A stretch of DNA of 45,503 bases from Stomatobaculum longum (GTDB lineage Bacteria; Bacillota; Clostridia; Lachnospirales; Lachnospiraceae). The notes below the pieces were generated by a model. It was given only the letters and a program-made list of their open reading frames with translations. It made no database searches and was not told the origin of the DNA. A program made the position numbers and the translations under genes. The stretch lies in NCBI GenBank assembly GCA_000242235.1, contig JH590863.1, positions 418,228-463,730 on the forward strand, read 5' to 3'. Below, one piece after another: positions 32,388-42,134 of the stretch (positions are counted from its first letter, which is position 1; the number at the start of each line of letters is the position of its first letter).

Positions 32388-33476
32388 TCAAAACTTGCGC
32401 CGGAAGAAAGCCGTAAATGCCCGAATCCCCTTTCGGAACAGTATCGTGCAGAGCGCGGAAAGGACAACGATACCGAGGCTCTCGAGGAGATTCAGATACC
32501 AGGAATTCCAAGCGCGGATGTGCGGATAGAGCGTACAGTCAAGGATAGTGTAAAGTAAAAGATGTAAGAAGAAAATGCCGAGCGTATGCTGCCCGATGAC
32601 ACGTCCGATCCACTGTTCCGGCGCGGAGACAGCAGTTCTGCCGACAAAGAGAAGCATGAGTCCCGCGGCAATCAGCATGGTGGAAGCGTAATAGTAGCCG
32701 CTCACGATGTGCACGCCCTGCCAGGACCATAGACCGCTTTGCAGATATTTAATGAGCAGCAGTCCGGCGAGGCCGAGCACAATGCAGACCGGCGCAAAAC
32801 GCCGATAGCGGGCACATTTCCCGCGTTCCGCATAAAGGCATTTTCCGAGCAAGAGGTAGAGGATATAGACCGCATAGGTCGGATGAAACGGACTCAGGGT
32901 CGTGAGCAGCATCATATCCGGGATATGCTTTCCGGATAGTTTTTGCAGCAGCCGGAAGAATAAATCCAGATCAAAGGTCACACAGGAGAAAACGAAGAGC
33001 AGCAGCATGAGATAGAGCAGGAGCTTTTTCTCGCGGCAGAGGCGTAATAGCGGCAGGATAAAATACAGGGTAATCAGCGCCTGAAAATACCAGAAATGTC
33101 CCGTGCTGACGCCCGGGATTTCCTGAAAGAGAAAGATGTAATTTACGAGATTCGAGAGGCTGCCGTCAATCGGCACCGCGTAAAAAAAGTGCATGAAAGC
33201 CGCATAGAGCATTTTCCAACAGATTACAAGCGCATAGAGGCGGCCGATCGAGGCTAGATGCCGCCTGTAGTTTATGCTGCCTGTCCGGTTTAATTGAATG
33301 GCACCCGTGACCATGAAAAAGACGGGAACCGCGCTCGTGCAGAGCATCATAAAGGCGTTGTCAATCACACCGCCCGGATTCAGCTCTGCATTGTGGAGAA
33401 AGACGACCAAAGTTATGGCCAGAGCTTTGAGTAAATCCAGCCGAACGGCCCGCTGTCCGTTTTGTTCCGTATTCAT
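32388..33476 (-). CDS. acyltransferase 3 family membrane protein
   Basis: A 362-residue membrane protein with about ten hydrophobic segments. The start (VRLDLLKALAITLVVFLHNA) with the DLLKA and H pattern, FFMVTGAIQLNR, and GHFWYFQALITLYFILPLL are marks of the acyltransferase 3 (OafA/YiaH-like) family. These enzymes acylate sugars of exopolysaccharide, peptidoglycan or other surface glycans at the membrane. I start at the ATG with first base 33476, preceded by AGGAAAGGG; an upstream ATG 19 codons earlier lacks a binding site. It is a lone gene on this strand, convergent with msrAB. Confidence 0.85.
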   Translation of the reverse strand: MNTEQNGQRAVRLDLLKALAITLVVFLHNAELNPGGVIDNAFMMLCTSAVPVFFMVTGAIQLNRTGSINYRRHLASIGRLYALVICWKMLYAAFMHFFYAVPIDGSLSNLVNYIFLFQEIPGVSTGHFWYFQALITLYFILPLLRLCREKKLLLYLMLLLFVFSCVTFDLDLFFRLLQKLSGKHIPDMMLLTTLSPFHPTYAVYILYLLLGKCLYAERGKCARYRRFAPVCIVLGLAGLLLIKYLQSGLWSWQGVHIVSGYYYASTMLIAAGLMLLFVGRTAVSAPEQWIGRVIGQHTLGIFFLHLLLYTILDCTLYPHIRAWNSWYLNLLESLGIVVLSALCTILFRKGIRAFTAFFRRKF

Positions 33477-33574
33477 TGTTACCCTTTCCTGTTGTAAGCC
33501 GCACTGCCGCCCCGGCAGGCGCTTTATGTCCATACTACATGGAAAAAAGCCGAAACGCCACAGACACTTTAATT

Positions 33575-33603
33575 TTGCGGCAGCGCGGGAAATGCGCTAT
33601 CAT
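33575..33603 (+). promoter_or_regulatory. possible promoter of the YbaK-type gene
   Basis: TTGCGG at 33575-33580, a 17-nt spacer and TATCAT at 33598-33603, 41 nt before the start codon. Confidence 0.45.
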
Positions 33604-33643
33604 GGTATGGATCTATTATTTTGAAGGATAAGAGGAAAACGCT

Positions 33644-34186
33644 TTGCATGTAGAACACGGCAGACCGAAGGACTGCGCCGATAGAACAGCGCGGGAACTT
33701 GCGGTCTATGATTTGTTGGATCGACTGGACATTCCGTATGTGCGCGTGGATCACGCACCCGCCGAGACCATGGAGGTCTGCGCGGACATCGACACAGTGT
33801 TAAACTGCCGCATTTGTAAGAACCTGTTTCTCTGTAACCGGCAGCAGAGCGCTTTTTATCTCTTGATGATGCCGGGGGACAAGCCCTTTAAGACCAAGGA
33901 ACTCTCGGCGCAGATCGGCTCCGCACGCCTCAGTTTTGCGCCGCCCGAAAAGATGATTGAGTACCTAGGGCTTTACCCGGGTTCGGTGAGTGTCATGGGG
34001 CTGATGAACGACAGCGAACACAGAGTACAGCTTCTCGTGGATCAAGACCTCTTTCGAGACGAGTACATCGGCTGCCATCCCTGTGTGAATACATCCTCAC
34101 TCAAATTGCGGCGCACGGATATCTTTGAAACCTTTTTGACGGCGGTCAAGCACAATTACCTTTCCGTGGAATTACACGGGGAATGA
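33644..34186 (+). CDS. YbaK/ProX-type aminoacyl-tRNA deacylase
   Basis: A 180-residue protein of the YbaK/aaRS-associated domain family (ProXp-ala/PrdX group): YDLLDRLDIPYVRVDHAPAE, CRICKNLFLCNRQQSAFYLL, SARLSFAPPEKMIEYLGLYP and GSVSVMGLMND follow the family pattern. Members hydrolyse mischarged tRNA, typically Ala-tRNA(Pro), and so correct prolyl-tRNA synthetase errors in trans. Translation starts at a TTG after AAGAGGAAAA; no ATG in frame is near. A terminator follows. Confidence 0.85.
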   Translation: MHVEHGRPKDCADRTARELAVYDLLDRLDIPYVRVDHAPAETMEVCADIDTVLNCRICKNLFLCNRQQSAFYLLMMPGDKPFKTKELSAQIGSARLSFAPPEKMIEYLGLYPGSVSVMGLMNDSEHRVQLLVDQDLFRDEYIGCHPCVNTSSLKLRRTDIFETFLTAVKHNYLSVELHGE

Positions 34187-34256
34187 GAAGCACGGGAGTT
34201 AAGAAGACAAGAGTTGGATTACACGGTATTGTATCTTTGAGAAAAAAGATAGGAAA

Positions 34257-34290
34257 GAGGCGGTTGCGGAAGCAGCGGCCTCCTTTTTTG
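34257..34290 (+). terminator. intrinsic terminator before the CRISPR-Cas locus
   Basis: An 11-bp stem with one mismatch (34257-34267 with 34272-34282) closes a GGAA loop and is followed by CTTTTTTG. The rest of the gap up to 34518 has no gene that I can support. Confidence 0.8.
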
Positions 34291-34518
34291 TCCGGAAATT
34301 TTGAAAAGGGAACGTGAGCGAATAATGGAGTCCCGAAATTCGGACAGGTGCTGTGGTAAAGTAAAGATAACAAAGCTGAGGGCGTGAGGGAGCGCAGTCG
34401 AGAATCCGAAATATCGAAACGCATAGAAATGACAGTTCAAAATTTCGGGAGATGATATAACCGCATCAAAATATATAAAACTGAGATAAGAATCAAAGCA
34501 AAAATATGCAATTATAAC

Positions 34519-34546
34519 TTGAAATCAAGATTATAAGCGCTAAAAT
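34519..34546 (+). promoter_or_regulatory. promoter of the cas operon
   Basis: TTGAAA at 34519-34524, a 16-nt spacer and TAAAAT at 34541-34546, 33 nt before cas3. CTTGAAATCAAG at 34518-34529, with 5-bp complementary ends, overlaps the -35 and could bind a repressor. Confidence 0.6.
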
Positions 34547-34579
34547 GTAAGAGAATGTTAAGAACTCGGGGAGGAGAGC

Positions 34580-37387
34580 ATGAATGTAAGCAAGCTGATG
34601 CGCAGTCTTGCGGCAAAAACCAATCCGAACGACAGCGCGCAGTGGCTGCCGCTCTGGATGCACGCGCGGGACACAGCGGGAATCATGAAGAAACTCTGGA
34701 AGCATTGGCTTCCGGCTGCCGTACGGCGAGAAATCTGCGGCGGCAGCGAGGAGGCTCTACAGGAAAACGAAGCGCTGTTTCAAAAGGTGTGTGTATTCCT
34801 GGGTATGGCGCATGATATCGGCAAGGCAACGGCTGTGTTTCAGGCGCGCATTCTGGAAATGTTGCCGGAGGTGCGGGAGCGGCTTGCGGAAGAGGGGCTG
34901 GAGATAGCAGATATAAAAACTTTTACCGATCCCTCAGCAGTAGCGCATGCGTTGGCCGGGCAGGTGATTTTACAGCAGCGGGGTGTGAATGAAGGAATTT
35001 GTGAGATTGTCGGCGCACATCACGGAAAACCTCAGGAGGCGGTGAGCGAGTCTACGTTTGACGGGCATCTCGTCAATTTCAGAGGCAAGGATAGTGATGC
35101 CACGCTGTGGGTTGAGATTTGGGACGCCTTTCTTCGATACGCCTTAGAAGTAAGCGGCATTCAAGATGCATCGATTATCCCGGAGCTCTCCGGACCGCAG
35201 CGCGTTTTACTGTCCGGGCTTCTCGTCATGGCTGACTGGGTCGCGAGCAATCAATTCTACCACCCGACGATATCGATTGACGAGTTGGGACGGGAAGACA
35301 TGTATCCCAAGCGGACTCGCAGTGCTTGGAAAAAGTTAAAGCTTCCGGCTGTCTGGTCTGCCGAACTTGGCGGAATGGACGAGGCAGCTTTTGCGGAGAA
35401 TTTTAGCTTTCCACCCAACGAACTACAGAAGGCAGTGCTTGAGATATCAGAAGCAGTCAGCTCGCCGGGTATCCTCATTGTTGAGGCGCAGATGGGCGTC
35501 GGTAAGACCGAGGCGGCACTTGCTGCCGCCGAAACATTTGCCGGAAAGTGCGGAAGCGGCGGGCTCTTTTTCGGACTGCCGACACAGGCGACGGCAAACG
35601 GTATATTCCCGCGTATACGGACTTGGGCGGAGGAACAGGTTGCGGTTCAGGGAGAGAGCAAGGAGAAGCTCTCGATACGCCTTGCGCACGGCAAAGCAGA
35701 GTTAAATCAAGACTATGCCGATTTGCTGGAAGCAGGGAAGGGAGAGTTCACGGGGGAAGCATGCATCGGTGAGGATGAAGATAAGGCGCTGGTGGTACAC
35801 AGCTTTTTCCGCGGCCGCAAGCAAGTATTGCTCTCCGATTTTGTCATTGCAACGGTCGATCAGATTTTGATGGCCGCACTGAAGCAAAAACACTTGATGC
35901 TCAGGCATCTCGGCATGGCGGGAAAAATTGTGATTATCGATGAGGTGCATGCCTACGACGCCTACATGAACGTGTACCTGGAGCGCGCACTCTCCTGGCT
36001 CGGTGCCTATCATGTGCCGGTGATTCTTCTCTCGGCCACCTTGCCCGCTTCAAGGCGCATCGACTTTGTGGATGCCTATCTGAATACATCCAAGCGAGAA
36101 ATACGTGAGCGCGAAAAGCGGTTTACGCAAGGCGAAGAAGCGGATTGGAGATATTCGCGCGCGTATCCGCTGCTTACCTGGACCGACGGAAAAGAGGTTC
36201 ATCAAAGGGGATTGCAACTACAGAGTGTATCGCGAAGTGTGGCGATTCGACGAGTCAAAGAATCGGGGCGCATTCAAATACTACAAGAAAAGTTGCGGGA
36301 CGGTGGCTGCGCAATCGTGATATTAAGCACCATACGGCGAGCGCAAGAGTTTGCCAAGGAAGTAAGAGGGCAGATGCCGGACGCGGATATTGTCCTCCTG
36401 CACAGTGCGTTTTTGATGCCGGATCGCGCAGCGCGTGAGCGTGAATTGTTACAAAAACTGGGAAAGCGCTCCACCAAAGCGGAACGGGATCATTTGATTG
36501 TAATCGGAACATCGGTGCTCGAACAAAGTCTGGACATTGACGGAGATGTGATGTTAACCGACCTTTGCCCCATGGATTTACTCCTGCAACGCTTGGGACG
36601 CTTACATCGTCATCCGATTCATGACAATATGCGGCCGGAACAGCTGAAGGCGGCACAATGCTATGTTATAGAACCGGATGAAGATGCGTTTGAGTCCGGA
36701 ACACGCGCCATTTACGGGGACTATCTCCTCATGAGAACCAGGAAGCGCTTGCCGGACAAAATCACACTGCCAACGGATATTCCGAATTTGGTGCAGGATT
36801 GCTACGACGACCGGGAACCTGATTGGGAAACCGAAGCTGATAAGGAAATGTACGGAAAAGCGAAAAAGGAAGAGGCGAATAAGACCGGACATAAAAAGAC
36901 GAAGGCGGATTCCTATTGCCTCGATAAGCCCAGAAGAAGTCTTGAAAACTGGATTAGCAATGTGGAGACCAAATTGGACGAGGAGGAAGCAGAGGCGCAG
37001 GTAAGAGACTCGGAAAACAGCATCGAGGTGCTCTTATTCGTCCAAAAAGGAAATGAAATCCACTATCTTCCCTGGCAACACGAGGGGCAGAGACTTTCGG
37101 TCGAACGAATTCCCTCTCCGGAAGAGAAGCGAGACTTGTTGCGGCAAAGTGTAAAGTTGCCAAGTGCGCTCTGCCGTGAATATCAAATTAAAAAGACTCT
37201 TGATGCGCTGAAGCCGATGAATGAGCTTGTGTTATCCGGTGAGTGGAAGCACGACCCGATGTTAAGAGAGGAGTCATTTCTCCTGTTGAACGAACAGCTG
37301 GAAACAGAACTTGCGGGTTTTCGTCTATGGTACTCGAAGGAGGAAGGCCTGTTTTATGAGAAAGGAGCTGCGGATGATAAAACCTGA
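34580..37387 (+). CDS. cas3: Cas3 nuclease-helicase, type I-E
   Basis: A 935-residue Cas3 with the fused HD nuclease and SF2 helicase. HD residues: H28, H78-D79 in MAHDIGK, H147-H148, and D219. Helicase motifs: GVGKT at 306-310, DEVH at 454-457, SATLP from 485, and QRLGRLHRH near 690. Cas3 is recruited by target-bound Cascade, nicks the displaced strand and then degrades DNA while moving 3' to 5'. Ribosome binding site GGGGAGGAG precedes ATG. It is the first gene of the cas operon and overlaps the start of cas8e by 14 nt. Confidence 0.97.
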   Translation: MNVSKLMRSLAAKTNPNDSAQWLPLWMHARDTAGIMKKLWKHWLPAAVRREICGGSEEALQENEALFQKVCVFLGMAHDIGKATAVFQARILEMLPEVRERLAEEGLEIADIKTFTDPSAVAHALAGQVILQQRGVNEGICEIVGAHHGKPQEAVSESTFDGHLVNFRGKDSDATLWVEIWDAFLRYALEVSGIQDASIIPELSGPQRVLLSGLLVMADWVASNQFYHPTISIDELGREDMYPKRTRSAWKKLKLPAVWSAELGGMDEAAFAENFSFPPNELQKAVLEISEAVSSPGILIVEAQMGVGKTEAALAAAETFAGKCGSGGLFFGLPTQATANGIFPRIRTWAEEQVAVQGESKEKLSIRLAHGKAELNQDYADLLEAGKGEFTGEACIGEDEDKALVVHSFFRGRKQVLLSDFVIATVDQILMAALKQKHLMLRHLGMAGKIVIIDEVHAYDAYMNVYLERALSWLGAYHVPVILLSATLPASRRIDFVDAYLNTSKREIREREKRFTQGEEADWRYSRAYPLLTWTDGKEVHQRGLQLQSVSRSVAIRRVKESGRIQILQEKLRDGGCAIVILSTIRRAQEFAKEVRGQMPDADIVLLHSAFLMPDRAARERELLQKLGKRSTKAERDHLIVIGTSVLEQSLDIDGDVMLTDLCPMDLLLQRLGRLHRHPIHDNMRPEQLKAAQCYVIEPDEDAFESGTRAIYGDYLLMRTRKRLPDKITLPTDIPNLVQDCYDDREPDWETEADKEMYGKAKKEEANKTGHKKTKADSYCLDKPRRSLENWISNVETKLDEEEAEAQVRDSENSIEVLLFVQKGNEIHYLPWQHEGQRLSVERIPSPEEKRDLLRQSVKLPSALCREYQIKKTLDALKPMNELVLSGEWKHDPMLREESFLLLNEQLETELAGFRLWYSKEEGLFYEKGAADDKT

Positions 37388-39008
37388 GTTTAACCTGCTG
37401 GATGAGCCGTGGATACGGGTTCGAACACGAGATTGTCGTGTCGAAGAGGTATCGCTCAAAGATATGTTTGTCCATGCGCATGAATATGAGGATTTGGCCG
37501 GTGAAACGGCTGCGCAGGACGTGGCCATGCTGCGCCTGTTACTTGCAGTACTTCACTGCACCTTTTCTCGGGTGGATGAGAACGGTGAAGAGAACTTACT
37601 GTTTGATTTGGAGGACGATGAGCTAGAGGATGAAGTGTTTCGGCGCTGGAAAGCATTGTATGACTTGGGACATTTTCCGGAAGAGCCGATTCGAGAATAT
37701 TTGGAACAGTGGCGGGAAAGGTTCTGGCTGTTTCATGAGGAGAGGCCGTTTTGGCAGGCAACCAGCGCAGAAGCGGGAACTGAATATGAAGTCTCTAAGT
37801 TAAACGGCGAGATTTCAGAGAGTAGCAACAAGCTGCGTTTATTCTCGACACGGGCGGGAGAAGGAAAGAAAGTGCTTTCCAATGCGGAAGCGGCAAGATG
37901 GCTCTTATATCTCAATGGATTTGATGACACTTCAGCCAAGCCAAAGAAAAAGGGGCTGCCCTCGCCCGGAGCCGGATGGCTTGGAAAATTAGGCATCATC
38001 ACAGCTGCTGGAAAAACACTGTTTGAAACCCTACTCTTAAATCTAACTTTGCTGAAAGACGGGAGTAAAGCGTGGCAGCAAGAGAATATTGCAGTTTGGG
38101 AGAAAGAAAAGGCGCCTTATAAAGAGAGAGAAGAGATACAATTGCCGGAAAATCAGGCGGAATTACTAACCCTACAGTCGAGACGGCTTTTACTGCATCG
38201 AGCTGATGAATTCTCTGTAGACGGATTTACGCTGTTAGGTGGGGATTTCTTCCCGAAGGAAAGCGCTGCGACAGAACAAATGACTCTTTGGGGAAGAACG
38301 GCAGACAAGAAAATCATTCAGTATCAGCCGAGACGACATAGAGCCGGTATACAGATGTGGAGAGAGTTTGCTTCGATTTTTTGTGCGGAGGAAGGAACTT
38401 ATCTGCCAGGAATTGTCAGGTGGAATCAGGCGCTTTACAAGAATGCCAGGCTAGGGGAAAAACAGCAGTGTAACTTTAGAATTGTTTCCGTGCAGTACGG
38501 AGACAAAGACTTTTTTGTTAATGATGCGTTTGAGGATCGGCTTTCATTTGCCGCCGGTTTGCTTACAGAGATGCAACAGAATTCCGGAGAAGCCTGGCTA
38601 TCACGAATTAAAAGTGAGGTTGAAAGTTGCGATAAGCTTGCCGGCATTGTCGGAGGACTGGCAAAAGATTTAACAATCGCAGCGGGAAATGATACAGGTG
38701 GGAGCGCTTTTTCGGATGCAAGAGAAACTTGCTACGCTGCTCTGGATTTTCCTTTCCGTGCATGGCTGAATTCGATTGAACCGAGTAGTTTGGGTGAAGC
38801 GATGGAAGATAAGATACTGGAATGGCAGCGGCAGGCGAAGGAGCGAGCATTGGTGCTCGGACGAGAGCTGACGCGCAATGCGGGCTTGGTCGCCATGGTG
38901 GGAAGAGAGCAGGGAGAAGTTTATTACTCGGCTCCGAAAGCATTTGAAGTCATGGTGCGTAAAATCAACAAATTATATCCTGCTTTGCGGAGCGCGAACA
39001 AGAATTAA
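37374..39008 (+). CDS. cas8e: Cas8e (Cse1/CasA), Cascade large subunit
   Basis: A 544-residue Cse1. The N-terminus (FNLLDEPWIRVRT) is the family hallmark, followed by the large alpha-beta body and C-terminal helical bundle. It recognises the PAM in target DNA and recruits Cas3. I start at ATG 37374 because AAAGGAG lies 7 nt before it and it gives the standard N-terminus; another in-frame ATG at 37356 is possible. The start lies inside the end of cas3, so translation is coupled. The next gene begins 11 nt after the stop. Confidence 0.95.
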   Translation: MIKPEFNLLDEPWIRVRTRDCRVEEVSLKDMFVHAHEYEDLAGETAAQDVAMLRLLLAVLHCTFSRVDENGEENLLFDLEDDELEDEVFRRWKALYDLGHFPEEPIREYLEQWRERFWLFHEERPFWQATSAEAGTEYEVSKLNGEISESSNKLRLFSTRAGEGKKVLSNAEAARWLLYLNGFDDTSAKPKKKGLPSPGAGWLGKLGIITAAGKTLFETLLLNLTLLKDGSKAWQQENIAVWEKEKAPYKEREEIQLPENQAELLTLQSRRLLLHRADEFSVDGFTLLGGDFFPKESAATEQMTLWGRTADKKIIQYQPRRHRAGIQMWREFASIFCAEEGTYLPGIVRWNQALYKNARLGEKQQCNFRIVSVQYGDKDFFVNDAFEDRLSFAAGLLTEMQQNSGEAWLSRIKSEVESCDKLAGIVGGLAKDLTIAAGNDTGGSAFSDARETCYAALDFPFRAWLNSIEPSSLGEAMEDKILEWQRQAKERALVLGRELTRNAGLVAMVGREQGEVYYSAPKAFEVMVRKINKLYPALRSANKN

Positions 39009-39019
39009 AGGAGGCGTGC

Positions 39020-39652
39020 ATGGAAGAAAAACATAAGGTACTAAGTAAGGCGAGTCTTATCTCCGGATTTGTAAAGTCCAAGCTATTGCAGTTACAACGG
39101 AATCCGAGAGATGCTGAGGTTCGTGCAAAGCTTGCAAAGATGCGGCGCGGTATCGGTGAGCAGCCGGGAGCGGTACCGGAGCTCTGGGATTTATTATTCG
39201 ATGGATTGCCGGAGGAACTGGAAGGAAGAGGGAATGACCCCAGTCGAGCAGAGAAGGCAGTTTATACGGCACTGACGCTATACGCATTGCATCAGCAGGG
39301 AAAAGATCTTCACAGTGAGTTCATGTATCTGGAAAACAATACTTTGGGACGCGCAGTCGGGCAGTTGGCACGAAAATCGAATGGGAATGAAGAGGCAGTC
39401 ATTCGGCGTTTCAATGTGGTTGTCACTTCGGCAGACTTGACGGAGTTCAGTTGGCATTTACGAAATATTATTCAGCTTTGCAAGCGCGAGAGCATTCCGT
39501 TGGACTATGCGGCATTAGCAAGAGATTTGTACGAGTATCAGGACTTGAATCGTCTTGACAATGTGCGGCTTAAATGGGGGCGTGATTTTTACAGGGAACT
39601 ATCCTATCGTGAGAAGGATGAAGATGAGGCAGGAACCGGATCGAAAGAGTAA
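39020..39652 (+). CDS. cse2: Cse2 (Cas11e/CasB), Cascade small subunit
   Basis: A 210-residue helical protein in the Cse2 position. The region LALYALHQQG-like (TLYALHQQGKDLHSEFMYLE) and LGRAVGQLARKSNGNEEAVI with RRFNVVVTSADLTEFSWHLR are family marks. Two copies line the Cascade belly and hold the displaced non-target strand. Ribosome binding site AAAGGAGGCG precedes ATG. A 74-nt gap follows before cas7e, the largest inside the operon. Confidence 0.93.
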   Translation: MEEKHKVLSKASLISGFVKSKLLQLQRNPRDAEVRAKLAKMRRGIGEQPGAVPELWDLLFDGLPEELEGRGNDPSRAEKAVYTALTLYALHQQGKDLHSEFMYLENNTLGRAVGQLARKSNGNEEAVIRRFNVVVTSADLTEFSWHLRNIIQLCKRESIPLDYAALARDLYEYQDLNRLDNVRLKWGRDFYRELSYREKDEDEAGTGSKE

Positions 39653-39726
39653 AGCGTAGGGATTTGCTGTGGGGAAGAGCAGATTTTAATCTAGGAGAGG
39701 TCATCAAGACCGGAAAGGATAAAGAT

Positions 39727-40806
39727 ATGGATAAGAATAGATTGTTTGTGGACTTGCATGTGATTCAGACGGTTCCGCCGAGCTGCATCAACCGCGATGA
39801 TACTGGTAGTCCGAAGACCGCTATTTACGGTGGAACCACGCGAGCGAGAGTTTCATCTCAGGCATGGAAGCATGCAATGCGCGAGTACTTCAAGGAGGTA
39901 ATGACGGAGGAGGAGCTCTCTAAGAGAAGCAAGAGAGTGGTTGGATTGTTGGCAGAGGAGATACAGAAGTTAAATTCTGGTCTGAACGGTGAGAAGCTGG
40001 CAATTGATGCTTTGACGAAAGCAGGCCTCAAGGTCAAGATCGATGAGAAAAAAGGCAAGAAGGCAGAGTTAGACGCGTTATTTTTTATCAGCAGTGCACA
40101 AATCCAGGCATTGGCACAGCTTGCAGTGGATGGTTGTGAAGAAAAAGAGTCTTTTAAGAAGGCGTTGAAAGATATTCCCGGATTTGAAATTGCGCTGTTC
40201 GGACGCATGGTTGCTGCAGATCCTTCGCTGAATTATGATGCAGCTTCTCAGGTTGCGCACAGTATTTCGACCCATGCGGTACACAGTGAGTATGATTACT
40301 TTACGGCAGTGGATGATCTCGCGCCGGAGGACAATGCTGGAGCCGGACATCTTGGAACGGTTGAGTTCAATTCTTCGACTTTGTATCGCTATGCAACGGT
40401 CAACGTGTCAGAGTTGAAGAAGTGGGTAAAGAATCCGGAGCAGATTGTCAGAGTTTTTGCAGAGGCATTTATCTATGCGATGCCGACCGGAAAGCAGAAT
40501 ACGTTCGCCAATCGTACTGTCCCGGATGCAGTTTATATCACGATTCGTGAGGATCAGCCGGTGAATTTCAGCGGTGCCTTTGAAGAGGCAGTCATGAGCC
40601 GCAACGGATATAGCAAAGCGTCTATTGAGCGGATTCAGGAATACGCAGAGAAGAGTTACCGAAACTTTGTTGAAATTCCGACCTATGCATTGGGAACCGG
40701 CGAAGGCATCGAGAGACTTTGCGTTACCAAATCGGTGAAAGAGAATCTGGAGACTCTGGAGAATTGTGTTCGTGAACTTTTGGATAAAGCAGGGGAGGCG
40801 GAATGA
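39727..40806 (+). CDS. cas7e: Cas7e (Cse4/CasC), Cascade backbone subunit
   Basis: A 359-residue Cas7e. The opening FVDLHVIQTVPPSCINRDDT with GSPKTAIYGGTTRARVSSQA and WKHAMREYF is the family signature. Six copies polymerise along the crRNA and give Cascade its curved backbone. I chose ATG 39727, after GGAAAGGATAAAG; the frame is open 21 codons earlier without a good signal. The stop overlaps the cas5e start by ATGA. Confidence 0.96.
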   Translation: MDKNRLFVDLHVIQTVPPSCINRDDTGSPKTAIYGGTTRARVSSQAWKHAMREYFKEVMTEEELSKRSKRVVGLLAEEIQKLNSGLNGEKLAIDALTKAGLKVKIDEKKGKKAELDALFFISSAQIQALAQLAVDGCEEKESFKKALKDIPGFEIALFGRMVAADPSLNYDAASQVAHSISTHAVHSEYDYFTAVDDLAPEDNAGAGHLGTVEFNSSTLYRYATVNVSELKKWVKNPEQIVRVFAEAFIYAMPTGKQNTFANRTVPDAVYITIREDQPVNFSGAFEEAVMSRNGYSKASIERIQEYAEKSYRNFVEIPTYALGTGEGIERLCVTKSVKENLETLENCVRELLDKAGEAE

Positions 40807-41477
40807 GTACCTTGTTACTGCGCCTCGCTGCACCGCTGCAGGCGTGGGGAACCGATTCAAAATTTGAGGTAAGACGTACCAACCGTGAGCCCTCGAAGAG
40901 TGGAGTGATTGGTCTGTTGGCGGCAGCATTGGGACTTAGACGAGATGCAGATTTATCGGAACTATCAGCACTTCGCTTTGGCGTTCGTGTCGATCGAAAC
41001 GGTGAAGTCATAAAGGATTTTCATATGGCAAAGGCTGAGAAAACTTCATATCTCACCTATCGTTATTATCTTTCCGACGCAATTTTTTTAGTCGGATTGG
41101 AATCGGAAGATCGAAGTTTCTTGGAAAAGATAGAGAGCGCGCTACGGAATCCCTGCTTTCCGCTTTTCCTTGGAAGACGTTCTTGTCCGCCTACTCTCCC
41201 TTTGGTGCTCGGTATTCGAGAGGATGTGTTAGAGATTGCATTACGGGAAGAAGAGAATCAAAATAAAGATTCGAAGAGCATACAGCAGAGTCATCGCTAC
41301 ATTCGCTTAGACTGTGGCGTGGCGGAACAAGAAGGTGCTGTTGTACAGGATTTGCCGATTTCTTTTAATCCGATGAAACGAGAATTCGGTTATCGGCGTG
41401 CAAAGGAAATCTGGCTTCGGGATGATGTGAATACCGAAGAATCGGCAGAAGAACACGATGCCATGGCAGAACTGTGA
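40803..41477 (+). CDS. cas5e: Cas5e (CasD), crRNA 5' handle subunit
   Basis: A 224-residue Cas5e of the RAMP fold. The first strand and helix (LLLRLAAPLQAWGTDSKFEV, then RRTNREPSKSGVIGLLAAAL) are typical. It caps the 5' handle of crRNA in Cascade and contacts Cas8e. It starts in an ATGA overlap with cas7e. Confidence 0.95.
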   Translation: MSTLLLRLAAPLQAWGTDSKFEVRRTNREPSKSGVIGLLAAALGLRRDADLSELSALRFGVRVDRNGEVIKDFHMAKAEKTSYLTYRYYLSDAIFLVGLESEDRSFLEKIESALRNPCFPLFLGRRSCPPTLPLVLGIREDVLEIALREEENQNKDSKSIQQSHRYIRLDCGVAEQEGAVVQDLPISFNPMKREFGYRRAKEIWLRDDVNTEESAEEHDAMAEL

Positions 41478-41490
41478 AAGGAGGGAGGAT

Positions 41491-42126
41491 ATGTATCTGA
41501 CAAGAATGGAATTAGATACAGACAAAAGAAGCACAAGGAGACTCCTCAGCTCCCGCAGTAAAATCCACGGGATGGTGGAAAGTGCCTTTGCAGGAGGCAG
41601 AGAGCGGAGACTCTGGCGCTTGGATTCTCTTGGAGGTAGGCTCTATCTCCTTGTACTCAGCGAAGAAAAGCCAAACTTGGAGGCTGCGGTACATGAATAC
41701 GGGAATCCGAAAGAAGGCTGTTTGACGAGAGATTATGAGCCTCTCTTAGCGCGTATCACCAAGCAGAGCCGGTGGCGTTTTCGCCTAGTCGCGAATCCAA
41801 CGCAGAGCATTTCTCGTGCAAGCACAGGGCAACGCGGTGAGGTAAGAGCTTGTGTGGGCGCAGAGCAGCAAGAGAGTTGGCTCAAGAAACGAGCTGAAAA
41901 GAATGGGTTTATGCTGGAAGAAGGAGGCTTTCGCGCTGTCGGAAACAGTTGGCACATTTTCCATAAACGGGAAGAAAAGGACAAGTCTGTTTCTCTGCGT
42001 GAAGTGAGTTACGAAGGCATTTTAACTGTAACGGATGTCGAAAAGTTTAAAGAGCTTCTATGCCGCGGTATGGGCAGAGGAAGAGCTTACGGCATGGGAT
42101 TGCTCACCATTATGCGTCTGCCCTGA
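41491..42126 (+). CDS. cas6e: Cas6e (CasE), pre-crRNA endonuclease
   Basis: A 211-residue Cas6e. H26 in SKIHGMVESAF matches the catalytic His of E. coli and Thermus Cas6e, and the glycine-rich end GMGRGRAYGMGLLTIMRL is the family's RNA-binding loop. It cleaves pre-crRNA at the base of the repeat hairpin and stays on the 3' handle. The repeats here form the CCCCGC/GCGGGG hairpin it would recognise. ATG 41491 follows GGAGGGAGG. Confidence 0.95.
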   Translation: MYLTRMELDTDKRSTRRLLSSRSKIHGMVESAFAGGRERRLWRLDSLGGRLYLLVLSEEKPNLEAAVHEYGNPKEGCLTRDYEPLLARITKQSRWRFRLVANPTQSISRASTGQRGEVRACVGAEQQESWLKKRAEKNGFMLEEGGFRAVGNSWHIFHKREEKDKSVSLREVSYEGILTVTDVEKFKELLCRGMGRGRAYGMGLLTIMRLP

Positions 42127-42134
42127 GGTGAAAG

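Noticed and set aside
31873-32511. Minus-strand frame across the end of msrAB and the following terminator
   Set aside because: It crosses a strong terminator hairpin and has no ribosome binding site or recognisable protein pattern.
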